From the NCBI RefSeq assembly GCF_002159975.1, contig NZ_NFJR01000001.1, positions 124,001-188,000 of the forward strand: a stretch of 64,000 bases of DNA, read 5' to 3'. The translations under genes were made by a program, and so were the position numbers. The notes below the pieces were generated by a model. It worked only from the letters and a program-made list of their open reading frames with translations. It made no database searches and was not told the DNA's origin. This DNA is from Barnesiella sp. An22. GTDB taxonomy: Bacteria; Bacteroidota; Bacteroidia; Bacteroidales; Barnesiellaceae. Positions 42,328-52,079 of the stretch are shown here, in pieces; within the stretch, counting starts at the first letter, position 1, and every line of letters begins with the position of its first letter.

Positions 42328-43719
42328 ATGTCTCTTATTAAATCTATTTCAGGAATACGCGGTACGATCGGAGGGAAAGCCGGCGAAGGGCTCAATCCGC
42401 TCGATATCGTCAAGTTTACGGCAGCTTATGCTACCTTTATTCGTAAAAATTCACCGGTAAAGACCAATAAGATTGTAGTAGGACGCGATGCCCGTATTTC
42501 CGGCGAAATGGTAAAACACACCGTAATCGGTACCCTCATGGGTATGGGCTTCGATGTGGTAAACATCGGGTTGGCCACCACGCCTACCACCGAAATTGCG
42601 GTTACCATGGAGAAGGCTTGCGGCGGTATTATCCTGACGGCCAGCCATAACCCCAAGCAGTGGAATGCCTTGAAGCTGCTTAACGAGAAGGGCGAGTTTC
42701 TGAATGCTGCCGAGGGACAGGAGGTGCTGCGCATCGCCGAGGCCGAGGACTTCGAGTTTGCCGAAGTCGACGAGTTGGGCCAACTGTATGTGAACAATAC
42801 CTACACCCAGAAACATATCGAGAGCGTACTGGCTCTCGACCTGGTCGATGTCGATGCTATCCGCAAGGCCAACTTTACCGTGGGCATCGACTGCGTCAAC
42901 TCGGTGGGCGGTATCGTTATCCCCGCTTTGCTGAAGGCTCTGGGCGTGAAGAATATCATCGAACTGAACTGCACGCCCGATGGCAAATTCCCCCACAATC
43001 CCGAGCCGCTGCCCGAGAACCTCACCCAGATAGCCGGGGTGATGAAAGAGGGTCGTGCCGATGTCGGTTTCGTGGTTGACCCCGATGTAGACCGTCTGGC
43101 TATCGTTTGCGAGAATGGCGACATGTTTGTCGAGGAGTATACGCTGGTTGCCGTGGCCGACTATGTACTGAAACACACGCCCGGCAATACGGTGTCGAAC
43201 CTCAGCTCGTCGAGAGCTCTCCGCGACGTGACCCGTTCGTACGGACAGCAATACAACGCCTCGGCCGTGGGCGAGGTGAATGTAGTTACCCTGATGAAAC
43301 AGACCGGAGCCGTTATCGGCGGCGAGGGCAACGGTGGAGTCATCTATCCCGCCAGCCACTACGGTCGCGATGCGTTGGTAGGTATTGCCCTGTTCCTTTC
43401 GCACCTGGCCAAATCGGGCAAAACCGTCAGCCAGTTGAAAGCTACCTATCCGGCTTACAGCATTGCTAAACAGAAGATACAGCTTACCCCCGACATCGAC
43501 GTGGACGCCCTGCTGGCTGCCGTGAAGAGCAAGTATGCCCAGTACGACATCACCGACATCGACGGTGTGAAGATAGACTTTCCCGACAGCTGGGTACACC
43601 TGCGCAAGTCGAATACCGAGCCGATTATCCGGGTTTATTCCGAGGCCCGCACACCCGAATTGGCCGAAGAGGCTGCTGCCGGCGTGATGGCCGTAATTGC
43701 CGAGATGACCAAAAAATAA
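42328..43719 (+). CDS. glmM: phosphohexomutase, probable phosphoglucosamine mutase
   Basis: 463 residues of the alpha-D-phosphohexomutase superfamily. The N-terminus is SGIRGTIGGK, the active-site Ser lies in LTASHNPKQWNALK (near residue 100), the metal loop is DPDVDRLAI, and the phosphate-binding loop is SNTEPIIRVYSEA. GlmM usually has DGDGDR at the metal loop; DPDVDR is closer to archaeal and Bacteroidetes members, so phosphomannomutase activity is possible too. Last gene of the operon. Confidence 0.8.
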   Translation: MSLIKSISGIRGTIGGKAGEGLNPLDIVKFTAAYATFIRKNSPVKTNKIVVGRDARISGEMVKHTVIGTLMGMGFDVVNIGLATTPTTEIAVTMEKACGGIILTASHNPKQWNALKLLNEKGEFLNAAEGQEVLRIAEAEDFEFAEVDELGQLYVNNTYTQKHIESVLALDLVDVDAIRKANFTVGIDCVNSVGGIVIPALLKALGVKNIIELNCTPDGKFPHNPEPLPENLTQIAGVMKEGRADVGFVVDPDVDRLAIVCENGDMFVEEYTLVAVADYVLKHTPGNTVSNLSSSRALRDVTRSYGQQYNASAVGEVNVVTLMKQTGAVIGGEGNGGVIYPASHYGRDALVGIALFLSHLAKSGKTVSQLKATYPAYSIAKQKIQLTPDIDVDALLAAVKSKYAQYDITDIDGVKIDFPDSWVHLRKSNTEPIIRVYSEARTPELAEEAAAGVMAVIAEMTKK

Positions 43720-43755
43720 GCTGCGGGTCGAGAGACCGCAACTCACCGATATAGC

Positions 43756-43788
43756 CGAGGGGCACTCCTGCAACAGGGGTGCCCCTCG
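43756..43788. terminator. hairpin between glmM and the formate/nitrite channel gene
   Basis: A 15-bp GC-rich stem (43756-43770 with 43774-43788, one G-U) with a 3-nt loop, in a convergent gap. There is no T-run on either side, so it may be a weak or Rho-assisted terminator. Confidence 0.55.
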
Positions 43789-43814
43789 ATTGGTATGGTG
43801 GGTTTGTGAACGGG

Positions 43815-44600
43815 TTATTTGTGGGAGAGATAGAGGTAGGTATAGACGCACCCGACGAAGAGGGCGCCACCCACGATATTGCCGAGTGTGGCCGGTACGA
43901 GATTGTCGAGCAGGAATTGCCCCCAGGTGACCGAGGCCCCCTGCAACATGCCCAGCGGAATGAAAAACATGTTGGCGATGCTGTGCTCGTAACCGATGGC
44001 CACGAAACACATCACGGGGAACCAGAGACCCATCATCTTTCCGGCGGTAGAGTGGGCGCTGAATCCCAGCCAGACAGCCAGACATACCAGCCAGTTGGCT
44101 CCGATGCCCTTCACGAATACCACGCCCCACGGCAGGCTCGTCTTGGTCTGGGCTATCTGCACGATGGCGCTCTTCCACGGGTCGGCATCGACGATGCCGG
44201 CACACCAAATCATTATGTAGACGAAGAAAAGGGCTCCGACAAAATTGCCGACATAGACCAGCGCCCAGTTGCGCAACACGGGGGCGATGCCGTATTTCCG
44301 GTTCATCAGTCCCGGAATTAACACGGCATTGTTGCCGGTGAAGAGTTCGGCCCCGGCCAATACCACCAGAATGAGGCCCAGGGGGAACATGCAGCCCGAG
44401 AGGAGGCGTTGCAGTCCCGGATTGCCGGCGGTCCACTCGGGAAAGCCGTAGCCAATGAGCAGCGACAGCAGGCCGCCCATGGCAATGTAGATGCCGGCCA
44501 GCATGGCGGCGACGAGAGTGCGCGGGGTAGAGAGGGTTACTTTACTGAGTGATGCCCGTTCGACTTGGGCAACGATTTCGGAGGGTGTGGAGAATGACAT
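43815..44600 (-). CDS. formate/nitrite transporter family channel (FocA-like)
   Basis: 261 residues from the ATG at 44600 (MSFSTPSEIVAQ); the frame is open to 44684, but that part overlaps the terminator of the upstream operon. Six transmembrane helices. The pore signature GYEHSIANMFFIP, with the conserved His, and AELFTGNNAVL are typical of FocA/NirC. It exports formate or a related small anion, fitting a fermentative anaerobe. No formate lyase gene is near. Confidence 0.92.
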   Translation of the reverse strand: MSFSTPSEIVAQVERASLSKVTLSTPRTLVAAMLAGIYIAMGGLLSLLIGYGFPEWTAGNPGLQRLLSGCMFPLGLILVVLAGAELFTGNNAVLIPGLMNRKYGIAPVLRNWALVYVGNFVGALFFVYIMIWCAGIVDADPWKSAIVQIAQTKTSLPWGVVFVKGIGANWLVCLAVWLGFSAHSTAGKMMGLWFPVMCFVAIGYEHSIANMFFIPLGMLQGASVTWGQFLLDNLVPATLGNIVGGALFVGCVYTYLYLSHK

Positions 44601-44642
44601 GGAAAAATTTGAATTATACGTTTTACAGAATGTACAAAGCCT

Positions 44643-44670
44643 AAAAAAAACTGCATCGTGAAGGGTGCAG
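44643..44670 (-). terminator. terminator of the NlpC/epimerase operon
   Basis: On the minus strand a short stem (44666-44670 with 44651-44655, extendable by a wobble pair) and a 10-nt loop precede eight Ts (complement of 44643-44650). It lies about 20 bp past the epimerase stop. Confidence 0.7.
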
Positions 44671-44690
44671 CTCGATAGGTTCATAGCCCC

Positions 44691-45821
44691 TTAGAGGGGA
44701 ACGACGCCGATACCGGGACGGTCGGGAAGCGAAATCATGCCGTCGACAATCTTCATGCCGTCGAAGAGGTCGTTCGATATGAGCAGGTTCCCGTCGAGGT
44801 CGGCCCAGTCGACCATCGGCGACAGCTGCGCGGCGGCCGACACGGCACACGAGGTTTCGGTCATGCAGCCCACCATTACCTTCATGTCGAGGGCTCGGGC
44901 CAATATGGCCATCTGGTAGGCTTCGCGCATGCCCGTGCTCTTCATCAGCTTGATGTTGATGCCGTCGTAGAGGCCGTAGGCCCGGCGCACATCGGGCAGC
45001 CGTTGCAGGAACTCGTCGGCAATGAGGGGCAGCGAGGCACGCTCGTGCAGCCAGGCCTGCTCGTCGATCATCTCTTTGGGCATGGGTTGCTCCACAAACA
45101 GGCAGTTCTGCTCCTTGAGCCACTCGACCATCTCGAGGGCATACTCCTTGGAGCTCCACCCCTGGTTGGCATCGACGCAGATGGGCCGGTCGGTCTCGGA
45201 GCGAATGATGCGCACCAACTCCTTGTCGTTGTCGAGCCCCATCTTTATCTTCAGGATGCGGTAGGGGGCGGCCTCTTTCAACTTCTGCCGCACCACCTCT
45301 TCGGTATCGATGCCGATAGTAAACGAGGTGGCCGGGGCCTTCTCGGGCGAGAGCCCCCAGATTTTATACCAGGGTTGCCCCATGATTTTTCCCAGCAGGT
45401 CGTGCAGGGCAATATCGACCGAGGCTTTGGCCGCCCGGTTGTCGGGGGCTACCGAGTCGACATAGTCGAGAATCTCTTCGATACGGAAGGGGTCGGTAAA
45501 TTGCGACAGATCGAGCTGTCCGAGAAACCGGCATACCGACTCTTGCGTCTCGCCCAGATAGGGCGGCATGGAGGCCTCGCCGTAACCGATGTAGTTGCCA
45601 TAGCGCAGTTGCACCTGCACGTCGGGGGTATGCGTGCGCGAGTTCTTGGCCAGGTTGAAGGCGTGTTTCAACTTCAAGTCATAGGGCTTGAACGAAAGTT
45701 CCAGCCGGTCGCGTCCGGTCGCTTGGGGTGCGGAGCTGCCGCAACCGCTGAAAAGGGTAGGCGCCAGGCTCAACCCCAGAGTGCCCATGGCACTTTTCAG
45801 TAAAAAATTCCGTCGGTCCAT
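44691..45821 (-). CDS. exported dipeptide epimerase (enolase superfamily, L-Ala-D/L-Glu type)
   Basis: 376 residues from the ATG at 45821 (MDRRNFLLKS), 8 bp after the NlpC gene. The start has a Tat-like RRNFLLK motif and a later FSGC lipobox, suggesting a Tat-exported lipoprotein. The enolase-type barrel shows the catalytic KxK (LKIKMG), metal ligands in VDANQGW, FVEQPMP and LIADEF, and the opposing Lys in NIKLMKSTG. Such enzymes turn L-Ala-D-Glu from murein into L-Ala-L-Glu. Pairing with an NlpC/P60 peptidase supports murein-peptide use. The periplasmic location is inferred. Confidence 0.88.
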   Translation of the reverse strand: MDRRNFLLKSAMGTLGLSLAPTLFSGCGSSAPQATGRDRLELSFKPYDLKLKHAFNLAKNSRTHTPDVQVQLRYGNYIGYGEASMPPYLGETQESVCRFLGQLDLSQFTDPFRIEEILDYVDSVAPDNRAAKASVDIALHDLLGKIMGQPWYKIWGLSPEKAPATSFTIGIDTEEVVRQKLKEAAPYRILKIKMGLDNDKELVRIIRSETDRPICVDANQGWSSKEYALEMVEWLKEQNCLFVEQPMPKEMIDEQAWLHERASLPLIADEFLQRLPDVRRAYGLYDGINIKLMKSTGMREAYQMAILARALDMKVMVGCMTETSCAVSAAAQLSPMVDWADLDGNLLISNDLFDGMKIVDGMISLPDRPGIGVVPL

Positions 45822-45829
45822 CGTCACGA

Positions 45830-46999
45830 TTATTTTTGGTCGAAATACCACGGGTGAGCCTTTACGGCCGTGATTCCGGGTGTTCCTATTTTGGTTTTCA
45901 TACGACTGATGCTCACGAAATTCGATTCCCGGTAATCGGGCGCCGCCGGGTCGAGGTTGTTGAGCTTTACCTGTCCCGAGCAGTGGATGTACTCGCCGTC
46001 GTTCAGATAGAGAGCCACATGGTCTACACGGCCCCGCTCATCGCCGAAGAAGAGCAGGTCGCCTGTCTGGCACGATTGCCATTGGTCGGCCGGGATGATG
46101 TCGCCGGTAAGTGCCTGCTGCGAAGCGTCGCGCGAGAGAATCACACCACTGCAGAAGTAGGCGGTCTTGACGAAGCCCGAGCAGTCGGCCCCTTTGACCG
46201 AAGTCCCGCCCCAGAGATAGGTCGAGCCCATCATCTGCCGGGCCGTCCGCACCACCACCTTCATGTCGAGGGGACGTGCAGCCCATTGGGCCAGGTCGCA
46301 GCACTCGTCGCTCTTCAGGAAACCTTTGCGGCCGTCGGGGAAGCGAACGGGAACGAACCCCTTGCGGGCTTTCCCGTCGGCTTGCAGAATGGCACCGGCC
46401 ACGATGTCCGACACGATGCCGGCGTTGCGGTCGGGCGCATCATACACAAAGCCCTGGTAGCCGGTGTAGACATACCGGGCAGACTCTCGCCAGGCCTTCC
46501 AGCCGGCTTCGTCCTGCAGGGTTACCGAGTTGGCCGGTACCCAACTAATGTAGTGGTCGGGGGTCTGTACCAGAAGCCAGGCCTTGTCGCGTTCCAGGAC
46601 GAGAAGCGGAGTGCCCATGATGGCCTGGGTCATCATCTCGGCCGCATGCCGGGGGCCACCTCTCAGGCTGGCACAGCACACGGTGACAAGTCCGCGGGTG
46701 AGCGAGCCCAGATTCTTATCGGGCAGCATCTTGATACCGTCGACACAGGCGATGCCTGCCGAATCGAGCCGGTGCAGCAGGGCTTCGACAGCCAGCCGGT
46801 TGTTGCAACGGCCTTTCAGTACACACAGCGAGTTGTTCAGCAGTTCGCCCTCTACGGCAAAGATTGCGGTACGTGAGTCGGGGGCATATTGCCGTTTCGT
46901 CTCGTCGATAGCTGTTTTTACAAAATCGGTTTGAGCTTGCGCCATAGCGGGAAGAATGAGCAGCACACAGCAGATTGTTTTGAATAGAGTTCTGAGCAT
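45830..46999 (-). CDS. NlpC/P60 peptidase with SH3-like domains (gamma-D-Glu-L-diamino acid endopeptidase)
   Basis: 389 residues from the ATG at 46999, which starts the signal peptide (MLRTLFKTICCVLL, cleavage near AQA); the frame is open 27 codons upstream. The middle region is SH3-like (LVQTPDHYISWVPANSV). The C-terminal NlpC/P60 domain has the catalytic Cys in KGADCSGFVKTA, His in RVDHVALYL and a further His in YIHCSG. It probably cuts L-Ala-gamma-D-Glu from mDAP, as YkfC does. First gene of an operon with the epimerase. Confidence 0.9.
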   Translation of the reverse strand: MLRTLFKTICCVLLILPAMAQAQTDFVKTAIDETKRQYAPDSRTAIFAVEGELLNNSLCVLKGRCNNRLAVEALLHRLDSAGIACVDGIKMLPDKNLGSLTRGLVTVCCASLRGGPRHAAEMMTQAIMGTPLLVLERDKAWLLVQTPDHYISWVPANSVTLQDEAGWKAWRESARYVYTGYQGFVYDAPDRNAGIVSDIVAGAILQADGKARKGFVPVRFPDGRKGFLKSDECCDLAQWAARPLDMKVVVRTARQMMGSTYLWGGTSVKGADCSGFVKTAYFCSGVILSRDASQQALTGDIIPADQWQSCQTGDLLFFGDERGRVDHVALYLNDGEYIHCSGQVKLNNLDPAAPDYRESNFVSISRMKTKIGTPGITAVKAHPWYFDQK

Positions 47000-47114
47000 A
47001 AAGTCGAATTTCAAGGTAATTAGCACGATACAAATTGTATGATAAAGATGCAAACGTCGAAAGTAAAAAAACAAGTTCATTTGATTTTTATACCAAACCG
47101 CATCTTATCTCCTC

Positions 47115-47122
47115 CAAAGGTA
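47115..47122 (-). promoter_or_regulatory. possible -7 element for the NlpC/epimerase operon
   Basis: TACCTTTG on the minus strand, about 115 bp before the chosen ATG (or 35 bp before the upstream in-frame ATG at 47080). This would give a long leader. Nothing else was seen in the 190-bp gap. Confidence 0.4.
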
Positions 47123-47190
47123 ACAAGAAATCTTAAAAATCCTGTCTTTTTGTCCTGCAAAATGTATAGCCCGTTACCTTTTTGTCGAAT

Positions 47191-47838
47191 TTAGCGGGTC
47201 AGATCAATCTGCGGTAATACCCAGAACCGGCTCTCGGGGTGGTGTTTCTCCAGATAGTCCCGGAGGTACGCCTCGGTGTCGGCATCGATCAGTTCGTCGG
47301 CTTTGGGGTAGGTATTGTATACGAGTCCGTAGAGGGAAATCGCCCGCTTCTCCAGTGCCTCGATAGAGAGCAACGTGTGGTTGATGCTGCCCAGCCGGCC
47401 CGACGTGACCAGAATAACCGGCAGATGTTGGTCGGCCACATAGTCGATGGTGAGGTAGTCGCGGGTAATGGGGACCATGAGACCGCCGGCACCCTCGAGC
47501 AGAACCACGTCGTAGCGGTCGCGCAGGATGCGAGTCGACTCGCCGATCCGGTCGATGGGGATTGTCTGGTGGTCTATCTCGGCAGCCAGATGCGGTGAGG
47601 CCGGGTAGGAGTAGACGATGGGGAAGGTGATGTGCTGCCTATCCTCCTCGGTCATGGGTATGCCCATGATTTCGCGGTGCAGGTCTATGTCTTCGGAGTG
47701 GCCCACGTTGCCGGTCTGAATCATCTTTTGGGTTATGGTCTTGATGCCCTGGCGGTTCCATTCGCGGGCCAGCCAGCCGGTGGCATAACTTTTACCGATG
47801 TTGGTATCGATGCCGGTAATGAAAAAAGTTTCTTTCAT
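47191..47838 (-). CDS. bioD: dethiobiotin synthetase
   Basis: 215 residues. The P-loop is FITGIDTNIGKSYATG (family form GTDTxVGKT). The segment QKMIQTGN and VVLLEGAGGLMVPI match BioD. It closes the ureido ring of dethiobiotin from DAPA, CO2 and ATP. The frame is open far upstream into bioC, but the ATG at 47838, 2 bp after the bioG-bioC stop, fits the family. Last gene of the biotin operon. Confidence 0.94.
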   Translation of the reverse strand: MKETFFITGIDTNIGKSYATGWLAREWNRQGIKTITQKMIQTGNVGHSEDIDLHREIMGIPMTEEDRQHITFPIVYSYPASPHLAAEIDHQTIPIDRIGESTRILRDRYDVVLLEGAGGLMVPITRDYLTIDYVADQHLPVILVTSGRLGSINHTLLSIEALEKRAISLYGLVYNTYPKADELIDADTEAYLRDYLEKHHPESRFWVLPQIDLTR

Positions 47839-47840
47839 AG

Positions 47841-49226
47841 TTATCTCTTTTTGTGTGCAATGATATAGACGGGACAATAGGTGAGCGTGCACGAGTGAGC
47901 TTCGCCGAATGTCTCGCGGTAGCGTTTGATAAAGTTGAATCCTTTGTGTCGGTTGCCCGGAGTCCCCGTTACACCGGTATTGCGCAGGTGGCGCAGCAGG
48001 TCGACCGGAGTATCGAAACGCAGCGTGTAGCTCTCGCGTTCGAAGGTGTCGAGTTGGAAGTAGCGACCGAAGAGCCGTTGCAGGTCGTCGTATTCCCAAT
48101 AGGGCATCTCGACGGAGGCCAGGGTGCGAATCTCGGGCAAGTTGCCGGCGACAAACGAGCTGAAAGCAATCGTTCCCGAGTCGGAGAGACGGGCCGAAAT
48201 GCGTTTCAGGAAGCTCTCCAAATCGGTAAACCATTGGATGGTCGAGGCCGATACTATCAGGTCGTATGGTCCTGCGAAGTCGATTCGCTCGGCATCGCCG
48301 GCTACGAAATCGAGCTGTTCGAAGGGGAGCCCTTCGACATGGCGTTTCATCTCGGGCGAGAGGTCGTTCAAGGTGAACCGGGCCTGCGGGAAACGCTCGA
48401 CCAGCAGACGGGTCAGTTTGCCGGTACCGCACCCGATTTCCAGAATGCGACGGCATTCGTCGGCCGGGCGGTCGGGTATCATCTCGTTCAAGCGGCGGGC
48501 TATCCGGTCTTGGATAAGTCCCTCTTGCTCGTAGGTAGAGGCGGCGCTTTCGAACCGGCTCCGGATAACCGCCTTGTCGAATCGGTGTTCGAGCACGATA
48601 GGGCGGAATGGCAGGTAGTGAGCCGCTTCGACAGTTGTGACCGGGGTGTTTTCCTTCCAGGACTTCAACTGGTTCTCGGGCGGGAATATACGGTCTTTGG
48701 TCCCGACGATGGCCCGGTCCCAGTGGAATCGGGGGGCCGGATGCCGGGCTATACCGCTACTGATAGCCATCAGTTCGCTGCGCAGACTGTCGATGCTGCG
48801 GTCGGGGAGCACCTCGAGGAAGCGGCTCAGGGAGTCGCGGTCGTTGCACATGCGGCGGTAAAACTTGTTCAGGCTTGCGGCATCGAGGTGGTCGAGGGTA
48901 GCCTGGAATATCTCGGGCGATATGCCCCGCTCCGGGTCGATGCCGCAGGGGGTGCCGTTGATGGCCGTCGCATGCCGGATGGGCAGGTCCGTATCGGGCA
49001 AGACCACCGAGGCGGCCCATACCCCGAACGACCAGGCATAGAGCTCGATATTTTTGTATCCGGCAAGCAGGCTCGTGTCGAAGTCGAGCGTCGTATAGTC
49101 GTAGCAGATGCAGCAGTCGCACCCGATGTGCTCGAGTTCGGCAAAAGGGCGGGTATCCATGCCCCAGCCGGCAAAGAAGAGAATCAGGTCGTCGCTGCCT
49201 CGGCGTGAAATGAAATGCTGTATCAT
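47841..49226 (-). CDS. fused BioG-BioC: pimeloyl-ACP methyl esterase and malonyl-ACP O-methyltransferase
   Basis: 461 residues with two domains. Residues 1-215 are BioG/DUF452-like (LILFFAGWGMDTRPF, with the probable nucleophile Ser in YAWSFGVWAAS). Residues 215-461 are a BioC-type SAM methyltransferase (RFESAASTYEQEGLIQDRIA, motif I ILEIGCGTGKLTRLL, then LIVSASTIQWFTDL). BioC methylates malonyl-ACP to disguise it for fatty acid synthesis, and BioG removes the methyl group from pimeloyl-ACP methyl ester. The fusion joins the first and last steps of pimelate arm synthesis. The start overlaps the bioF stop (4 bp). Confidence 0.93.
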   Translation of the reverse strand: MIQHFISRRGSDDLILFFAGWGMDTRPFAELEHIGCDCCICYDYTTLDFDTSLLAGYKNIELYAWSFGVWAASVVLPDTDLPIRHATAINGTPCGIDPERGISPEIFQATLDHLDAASLNKFYRRMCNDRDSLSRFLEVLPDRSIDSLRSELMAISSGIARHPAPRFHWDRAIVGTKDRIFPPENQLKSWKENTPVTTVEAAHYLPFRPIVLEHRFDKAVIRSRFESAASTYEQEGLIQDRIARRLNEMIPDRPADECRRILEIGCGTGKLTRLLVERFPQARFTLNDLSPEMKRHVEGLPFEQLDFVAGDAERIDFAGPYDLIVSASTIQWFTDLESFLKRISARLSDSGTIAFSSFVAGNLPEIRTLASVEMPYWEYDDLQRLFGRYFQLDTFERESYTLRFDTPVDLLRHLRNTGVTGTPGNRHKGFNFIKRYRETFGEAHSCTLTYCPVYIIAHKKR

Positions 49227-50389
49227 AGGCTCGATTGTATCTGTTGTATGGTCGAGACAAGCCGCTCGATGTCGGCTTCGCTACACTCGGCGGTGAGTGA
49301 AATGCGCAGGCGCGACGTGCCCGCGGGAACCGTGGGCGGACGCACCGGCAGCAGGTAAAACCCTTCGCGTTGCAGCCGCAGGGCCACGTCGACGGCCCGT
49401 TCCGATTCGCCCAGTACATAGGGTATGATGTGGCTGCTGCTGAGGATGCCGCCGTTCAACGGGTTGAGTACTTCGCGCACGCGGCGGCCTATCCGGGCCA
49501 AGTGCTCCCGACGTTCCGTCATGTCGCATATCTTGTTGACAATAAAGAGGGTCCACTCGAGGTTGATCGGGGGGAGTGCTGTGGTGAAAATGAGAGTACG
49601 CATGGTGTTGACCAGGTACTGCTTCATCTCTTCGGAGCAGATGACAAAGGCTCCTACCGAGGCGGCGGCCTTGCCGAATGTACCTACCAGAAAGTCGATG
49701 TCGCCGATAACCCCATGCTCTTCGGCACAACCCAGTCCGTGCGGGCCGCGCACCCCGAAGGCATGCGCCTCGTCGAGGTAGAGATAGAGGTTGGGGTAGC
49801 GGTGTTTCAACGCCACGAGCCGGGGCAGGTCACTCTCGTCGCCATCCATGCTGAAGATACTTTCAGTAACGACAAACAGGCGGTCGTACTCCCCGGCATT
49901 CTCGGCCACCAGCCGCTCCAGCTGTTCGTAGTTGTTGTGACGGTAGCGTATGCAGCGGGCCTTGGAGAGACCGATGCCGTCGACGATACTCGCATGGACC
50001 AGCTTGTCGGCCAGAATGAGCGACCGGCTGTCGGTCACGGCCGGCAGGATGCCGCTGTTGGCGTGGTAGCCGCTGTTGAATACGAGGGAGCTCTCGGCCC
50101 CGTAGAGTTGGGCCAACCGTTCCTCGAGCCGGGTGTATACGGGATAGTTGCCCGTGAGCAGACGCGACGAGGTGGAGGAGAAGCGACACTTCCGTGGGTC
50201 GAGCGTTTGCAGAAATTCGCTCTTCAGCGCCACGTTGTCGGCCAATCCCAGATAGTCGTTCGACGAGAGGTTCAGCATTTCCTGCCCGTCGCGCACCAGA
50301 TAGAGCCCTTGCGGCTCCATCTCGGGCAGTTTGCGCAAGTTCCCTTTCCGGGACAGCGCATCGAGTTGAGAAGCGTAGCTATCCATCAT
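49223..50389 (-). CDS. bioF: 8-amino-7-oxononanoate synthase
   Basis: 388 residues of the alpha-oxoamine synthase family. [12 protein letters not shown] starts the fold, [18 protein letters not shown] holds the PLP-stacking region, and [16 protein letters not shown] carries the PLP Lys. It condenses pimeloyl-ACP with alanine. Two ATGs in tandem lie at the start; the first overlaps the bioA stop by 4 bp. Confidence 0.95.
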   Translation of the reverse strand: MMDSYASQLDALSRKGNLRKLPEMEPQGLYLVRDGQEMLNLSSNDYLGLADNVALKSEFLQTLDPRKCRFSSTSSRLLTGNYPVYTRLEERLAQLYGAESSLVFNSGYHANSGILPAVTDSRSLILADKLVHASIVDGIGLSKARCIRYRHNNYEQLERLVAENAGEYDRLFVVTESIFSMDGDESDLPRLVALKHRYPNLYLYLDEAHAFGVRGPHGLGCAEEHGVIGDIDFLVGTFGKAAASVGAFVICSEEMKQYLVNTMRTLIFTTALPPINLEWTLFIVNKICDMTERREHLARIGRRVREVLNPLNGGILSSSHIIPYVLGESERAVDVALRLQREGFYLLPVRPPTVPAGTSRLRISLTAECSEADIERLVSTIQQIQSSL

Positions 50390-51663
50390 GATTCCAGATT
50401 TTTAACCACATCGACCAGAGCCGATGTGAGGAAGGTGAGCTGTTCGCTCGTGATGATAAACGGAGGCATGATGTAGACCAGCTTGCCGAAAGGTCGTACC
50501 CACACCCGATGCTCGACAAACTGCCGTTGAATGGAGGCCATGTCGACCGGCTTCTTCGTCTCGATGACACCGATGGCTCCCAATACGCGCACATCGGCCA
50601 CCTGGGGCAGGGTGGCGGCAGGGGCCAGTTCGCGTATCAACTGGGCCTCGATGGCAGCCACTTTCTCCTGCCAGCCCGACGAGAGCAGCAGCGAGACCGA
50701 AGCCCGGGCAATGGCACAAGCCAGCGGGTTGCCCATGAAGGTAGGACCGTGCATGAATACGCCCGGTGTGCCGCGCGATATGGTGTCGGCCACCTCGTGT
50801 GTGGTGAGGGTAGCCGCCATGGTCAGGTAGCCGCCGGTGAGTGCCTTGCCTATACACATGATGTCGGGGGTAACGCCGGCGTGTTCCCAGGCAAAGAGTT
50901 TGCCGGTGCGGCCGAATCCGGTGGCAATCTCGTCGAAGATAAGCAGCAGGCCGTAGCGGTCGCACAAGGCACGGGCCTCGCGCAGGTATTGGGGGTGATA
51001 GAACCACATGCCGCCGGCCCCTTGCACGATGGGTTCGAGGATAAGGGCGGCCAGTTCGTCGTGATGGGCTTCGATAGCCTCTTTGAGGGGTTCGATGCAG
51101 GCGGGGTCCCACTCACCGTCGTATCGGCAGGAGGGGGAGGGCACGAAATAGCGCACCGGCAGTGCGCTGCCGAAGATGGAGTGCATGCCCGTCACCGGGT
51201 CGCATACCGACATGGCATTCCACGTGTCGCCGTGGTATCCTGACCGTATGGTGATGAAATTGCACTTTTTCGATTCGCCGCGCGAGTACCAGTATTGTAC
51301 CGCCATTTTCAGAGCCACTTCGACCGATACCGACCCCGAGTCGCAGTAGAAGATGTGTTGCATGGTCGAGGGTACGATCTGCAGGAGCAGTTTGCCCAAC
51401 TCGATGGCCGGGCGGTGGGTAAGCCCGCCGAACATCACGTGCGACATGGCCTTGAGTTGCTCTTCGGCCGCCCGATTCAATACCGGGTTGTTGTATCCGT
51501 GGACGGCAGCCCACCACGACGACATACCGTCGATGAGCCGCTCGCCGGTTTCGAGTTCGATATAAACCCCCTCGACCCGTTTTACCGGATAACAAGGCAG
51601 CGGATTGATGGTCGAGGTATAGGGGTGCCACAAATGTTCGGCATCAAAATTGTCCATAAGCAT
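50386..51663 (-). CDS. bioA: adenosylmethionine-8-amino-7-oxononanoate aminotransferase
   Basis: 425 residues of the class III aminotransferase family. [18 protein letters not shown] at the start, [32 protein letters not shown] and the PLP Lys in [15 protein letters not shown] are all typical of BioA. It makes DAPA from KAPA using SAM. Its start lies within the end of a small upstream ORF (20-bp overlap), suggesting coupling. Confidence 0.95.
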   Translation of the reverse strand: MLMDNFDAEHLWHPYTSTINPLPCYPVKRVEGVYIELETGERLIDGMSSWWAAVHGYNNPVLNRAAEEQLKAMSHVMFGGLTHRPAIELGKLLLQIVPSTMQHIFYCDSGSVSVEVALKMAVQYWYSRGESKKCNFITIRSGYHGDTWNAMSVCDPVTGMHSIFGSALPVRYFVPSPSCRYDGEWDPACIEPLKEAIEAHHDELAALILEPIVQGAGGMWFYHPQYLREARALCDRYGLLLIFDEIATGFGRTGKLFAWEHAGVTPDIMCIGKALTGGYLTMAATLTTHEVADTISRGTPGVFMHGPTFMGNPLACAIARASVSLLLSSGWQEKVAAIEAQLIRELAPAATLPQVADVRVLGAIGVIETKKPVDMASIQRQFVEHRVWVRPFGKLVYIMPPFIITSEQLTFLTSALVDVVKNLES

Positions 51664-52072
51664 ACGATTTTAAGGGGTGACAAAAATAGAAAATCCGGCA
51701 TAAGGCGGTCGTCGGACCGTTATGTCGGAATCGAGTATATACCATAGAAGCAGATACAGACCGGGCAGGGGCATCGACCGCAAGGGGCGACACCGAACGA
51801 AGAGCCAGGGCCTCCATGGCCTGGGGTTGCAGTTCGGACAACTCGGGCGAGGAGTCGTCGGGCAGACCCTCATCGTGTTCGGTCCATACGGTATCTTTCC
51901 GGTTGCAAGCATCGAGTGAGACTAGTCCCTTCTTGAGCGACTGGTCGGCTATCTCCTTGCGCACACTCCCGATGTTGATGCAGCGGCCTATGCTGCAAAA
52001 GGTCGAATAGCTGTGGCGGTTCCATCGGCGGAATCGCACACGGCGAATCAAAATGGGAGTGACGGTTTTCAT
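51644..52072 (-). CDS. small ORF with TonB-receptor-leader-like N-terminus, heads biotin operon
   Basis: 142 residues from the ATG at 52072, just after a -7 element. The first 50 residues ([20 protein letters not shown], then [15 protein letters not shown]) resemble, from memory, the unusual basic leader at the N-terminus of some Bacteroidetes TonB-dependent receptors. The rest is acidic, then variable, with no beta-barrel; a short [14 protein letters not shown] stretch faintly recalls the start of a receptor plug. It could be a small conserved biotin-linked protein or a truncated receptor remnant. Its end overlaps the bioA start. Confidence 0.5.
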   Translation of the reverse strand: MKTVTPILIRRVRFRRWNRHSYSTFCSIGRCINIGSVRKEIADQSLKKGLVSLDACNRKDTVWTEHDEGLPDDSSPELSELQPQAMEALALRSVSPLAVDAPARSVSASMVYTRFRHNGPTTALCRIFYFCHPLKSYAYGQF

Positions 52073-52079
52073 ACGTGGG

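Noticed and set aside
47839-48456. Extension of bioD upstream into the bioG-bioC gene
   Set aside because: The extra part is out of frame with bioC and Arg-rich; the family starts at MKETFFITGIDT, placed 2 bp after the bioC stop.
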